A stretch of 5,638 bases of DNA, taken from assembly GCA_031270205.1 (NCBI GenBank), contig JAISYA010000200.1, forward strand, positions 1 through 5,638, in the 5' to 3' direction. Of this stretch, positions 5,600 through 5,638 are shown one piece after another (the first letter of the stretch is position 1; every line of letters begins with the position of its first letter). Below the pieces are notes generated by a model. That model saw only the letters and a program-made list of their open reading frames with translations. It was not told the origin of the DNA and searched no databases. This DNA is from Treponema sp. GTDB taxonomy: Bacteria > Spirochaetota > Spirochaetia > Treponematales > Breznakiellaceae. A program made the translations under genes and the position numbers.

Positions 5600-5638
5600 G
5601 CAGTTTTTCAGGCTAAAGCCTTGCAAAACTGCGTTTTT
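5600..5638 (+). terminator. Probable intrinsic terminator at the right edge
   Basis: GCAGTTTT (5600-5607) pairs perfectly with AAAACTGC (5625-5632). Inside, AGGC (5610-5613) pairs with GCCT (5618-5621) around a TAAA loop, leaving a small internal loop. The stem is followed by GTTTTT at the window end. This has the form of a rho-independent terminator for rightward transcription, possibly ending the reductase transcript after read-through of repeat copy 2. The window ends within or just after the T-tract, so its full length is unknown. It could instead be one end of another repeat. Confidence 0.5.

Noticed and set aside
1..5638. tRNA, rRNA or CRISPR array
   Set aside because: I saw no cloverleaf, rRNA core sequence or regularly spaced direct repeats by eye.

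Overview
The window carries a compact operon for a trimeric, NAD(H)-linked [FeFe]-hydrogenase-like complex, followed by an aldo/keto reductase gene that is bracketed by two near-identical 75-bp palindromic repeats. At the left edge is the broken 5' end of a YD-repeat (RHS) gene on the opposite strand. The GC-rich anaerobe-type gene set, and an RHS fragment that resembles from memory those of Treponema-type spirochaetes of insect guts, suggest a fermentative or H2-cycling gut spirochaete. That assignment is an inference with modest confidence; nothing in the window fixes the taxon.

Layout. 1-663 (minus): RHS/YD-repeat coding remnant running off the left edge, with an in-frame stop at 664-666 and no usable start. 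756-805: candidate sigma-70 promoter overlapping a 12-bp dyad, just ahead of the hydrogenase operon. 817-1296, 1296-2573 and 2583-4136 (plus): NuoE-like HydC, NuoF-like HydB and HydA, tightly packed (1-nt overlap, then a 9-nt gap). 4133-4160: strong promoter overlapping the hydA stop codon. 4170-4244: palindromic element copy 1. 4314-5285 (plus): aldo/keto reductase. 5286-5522: non-coding, with several hairpins. 5523-5597: element copy 2, in the opposite orientation. 5600-5638: probable intrinsic terminator.

How the genes work together. HydC (one [2Fe-2S]) and HydB (FMN, NAD(H) site, one [4Fe-4S]) form a diaphorase module. It would exchange electrons with HydA, whose N-terminal [2Fe-2S], His-Cys3 [4Fe-4S] and two-[4Fe-4S] ferredoxin domains are all complete. 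HydB is the short NuoF-like form without extra Fe-S domains, and no HndB-type gene is present, so this is a minimal trimer.

The point most worth attention is HydA itself. The electron-relay half is intact, but the H-cluster half is remodelled. The residue just before the L1 proline, normally a Cys ligand, is Ser. The L2 and L3 methionines are Ala and Leu, a normally conserved glycine-rich pocket loop is rewritten, and the protein stops 13 residues after the last cluster cysteine without the GGGQP motif and C-terminal tail. It may be an altered or non-hydrogenase member of the family. The comparisons were made by hand against remembered family sequences and need a proper alignment.
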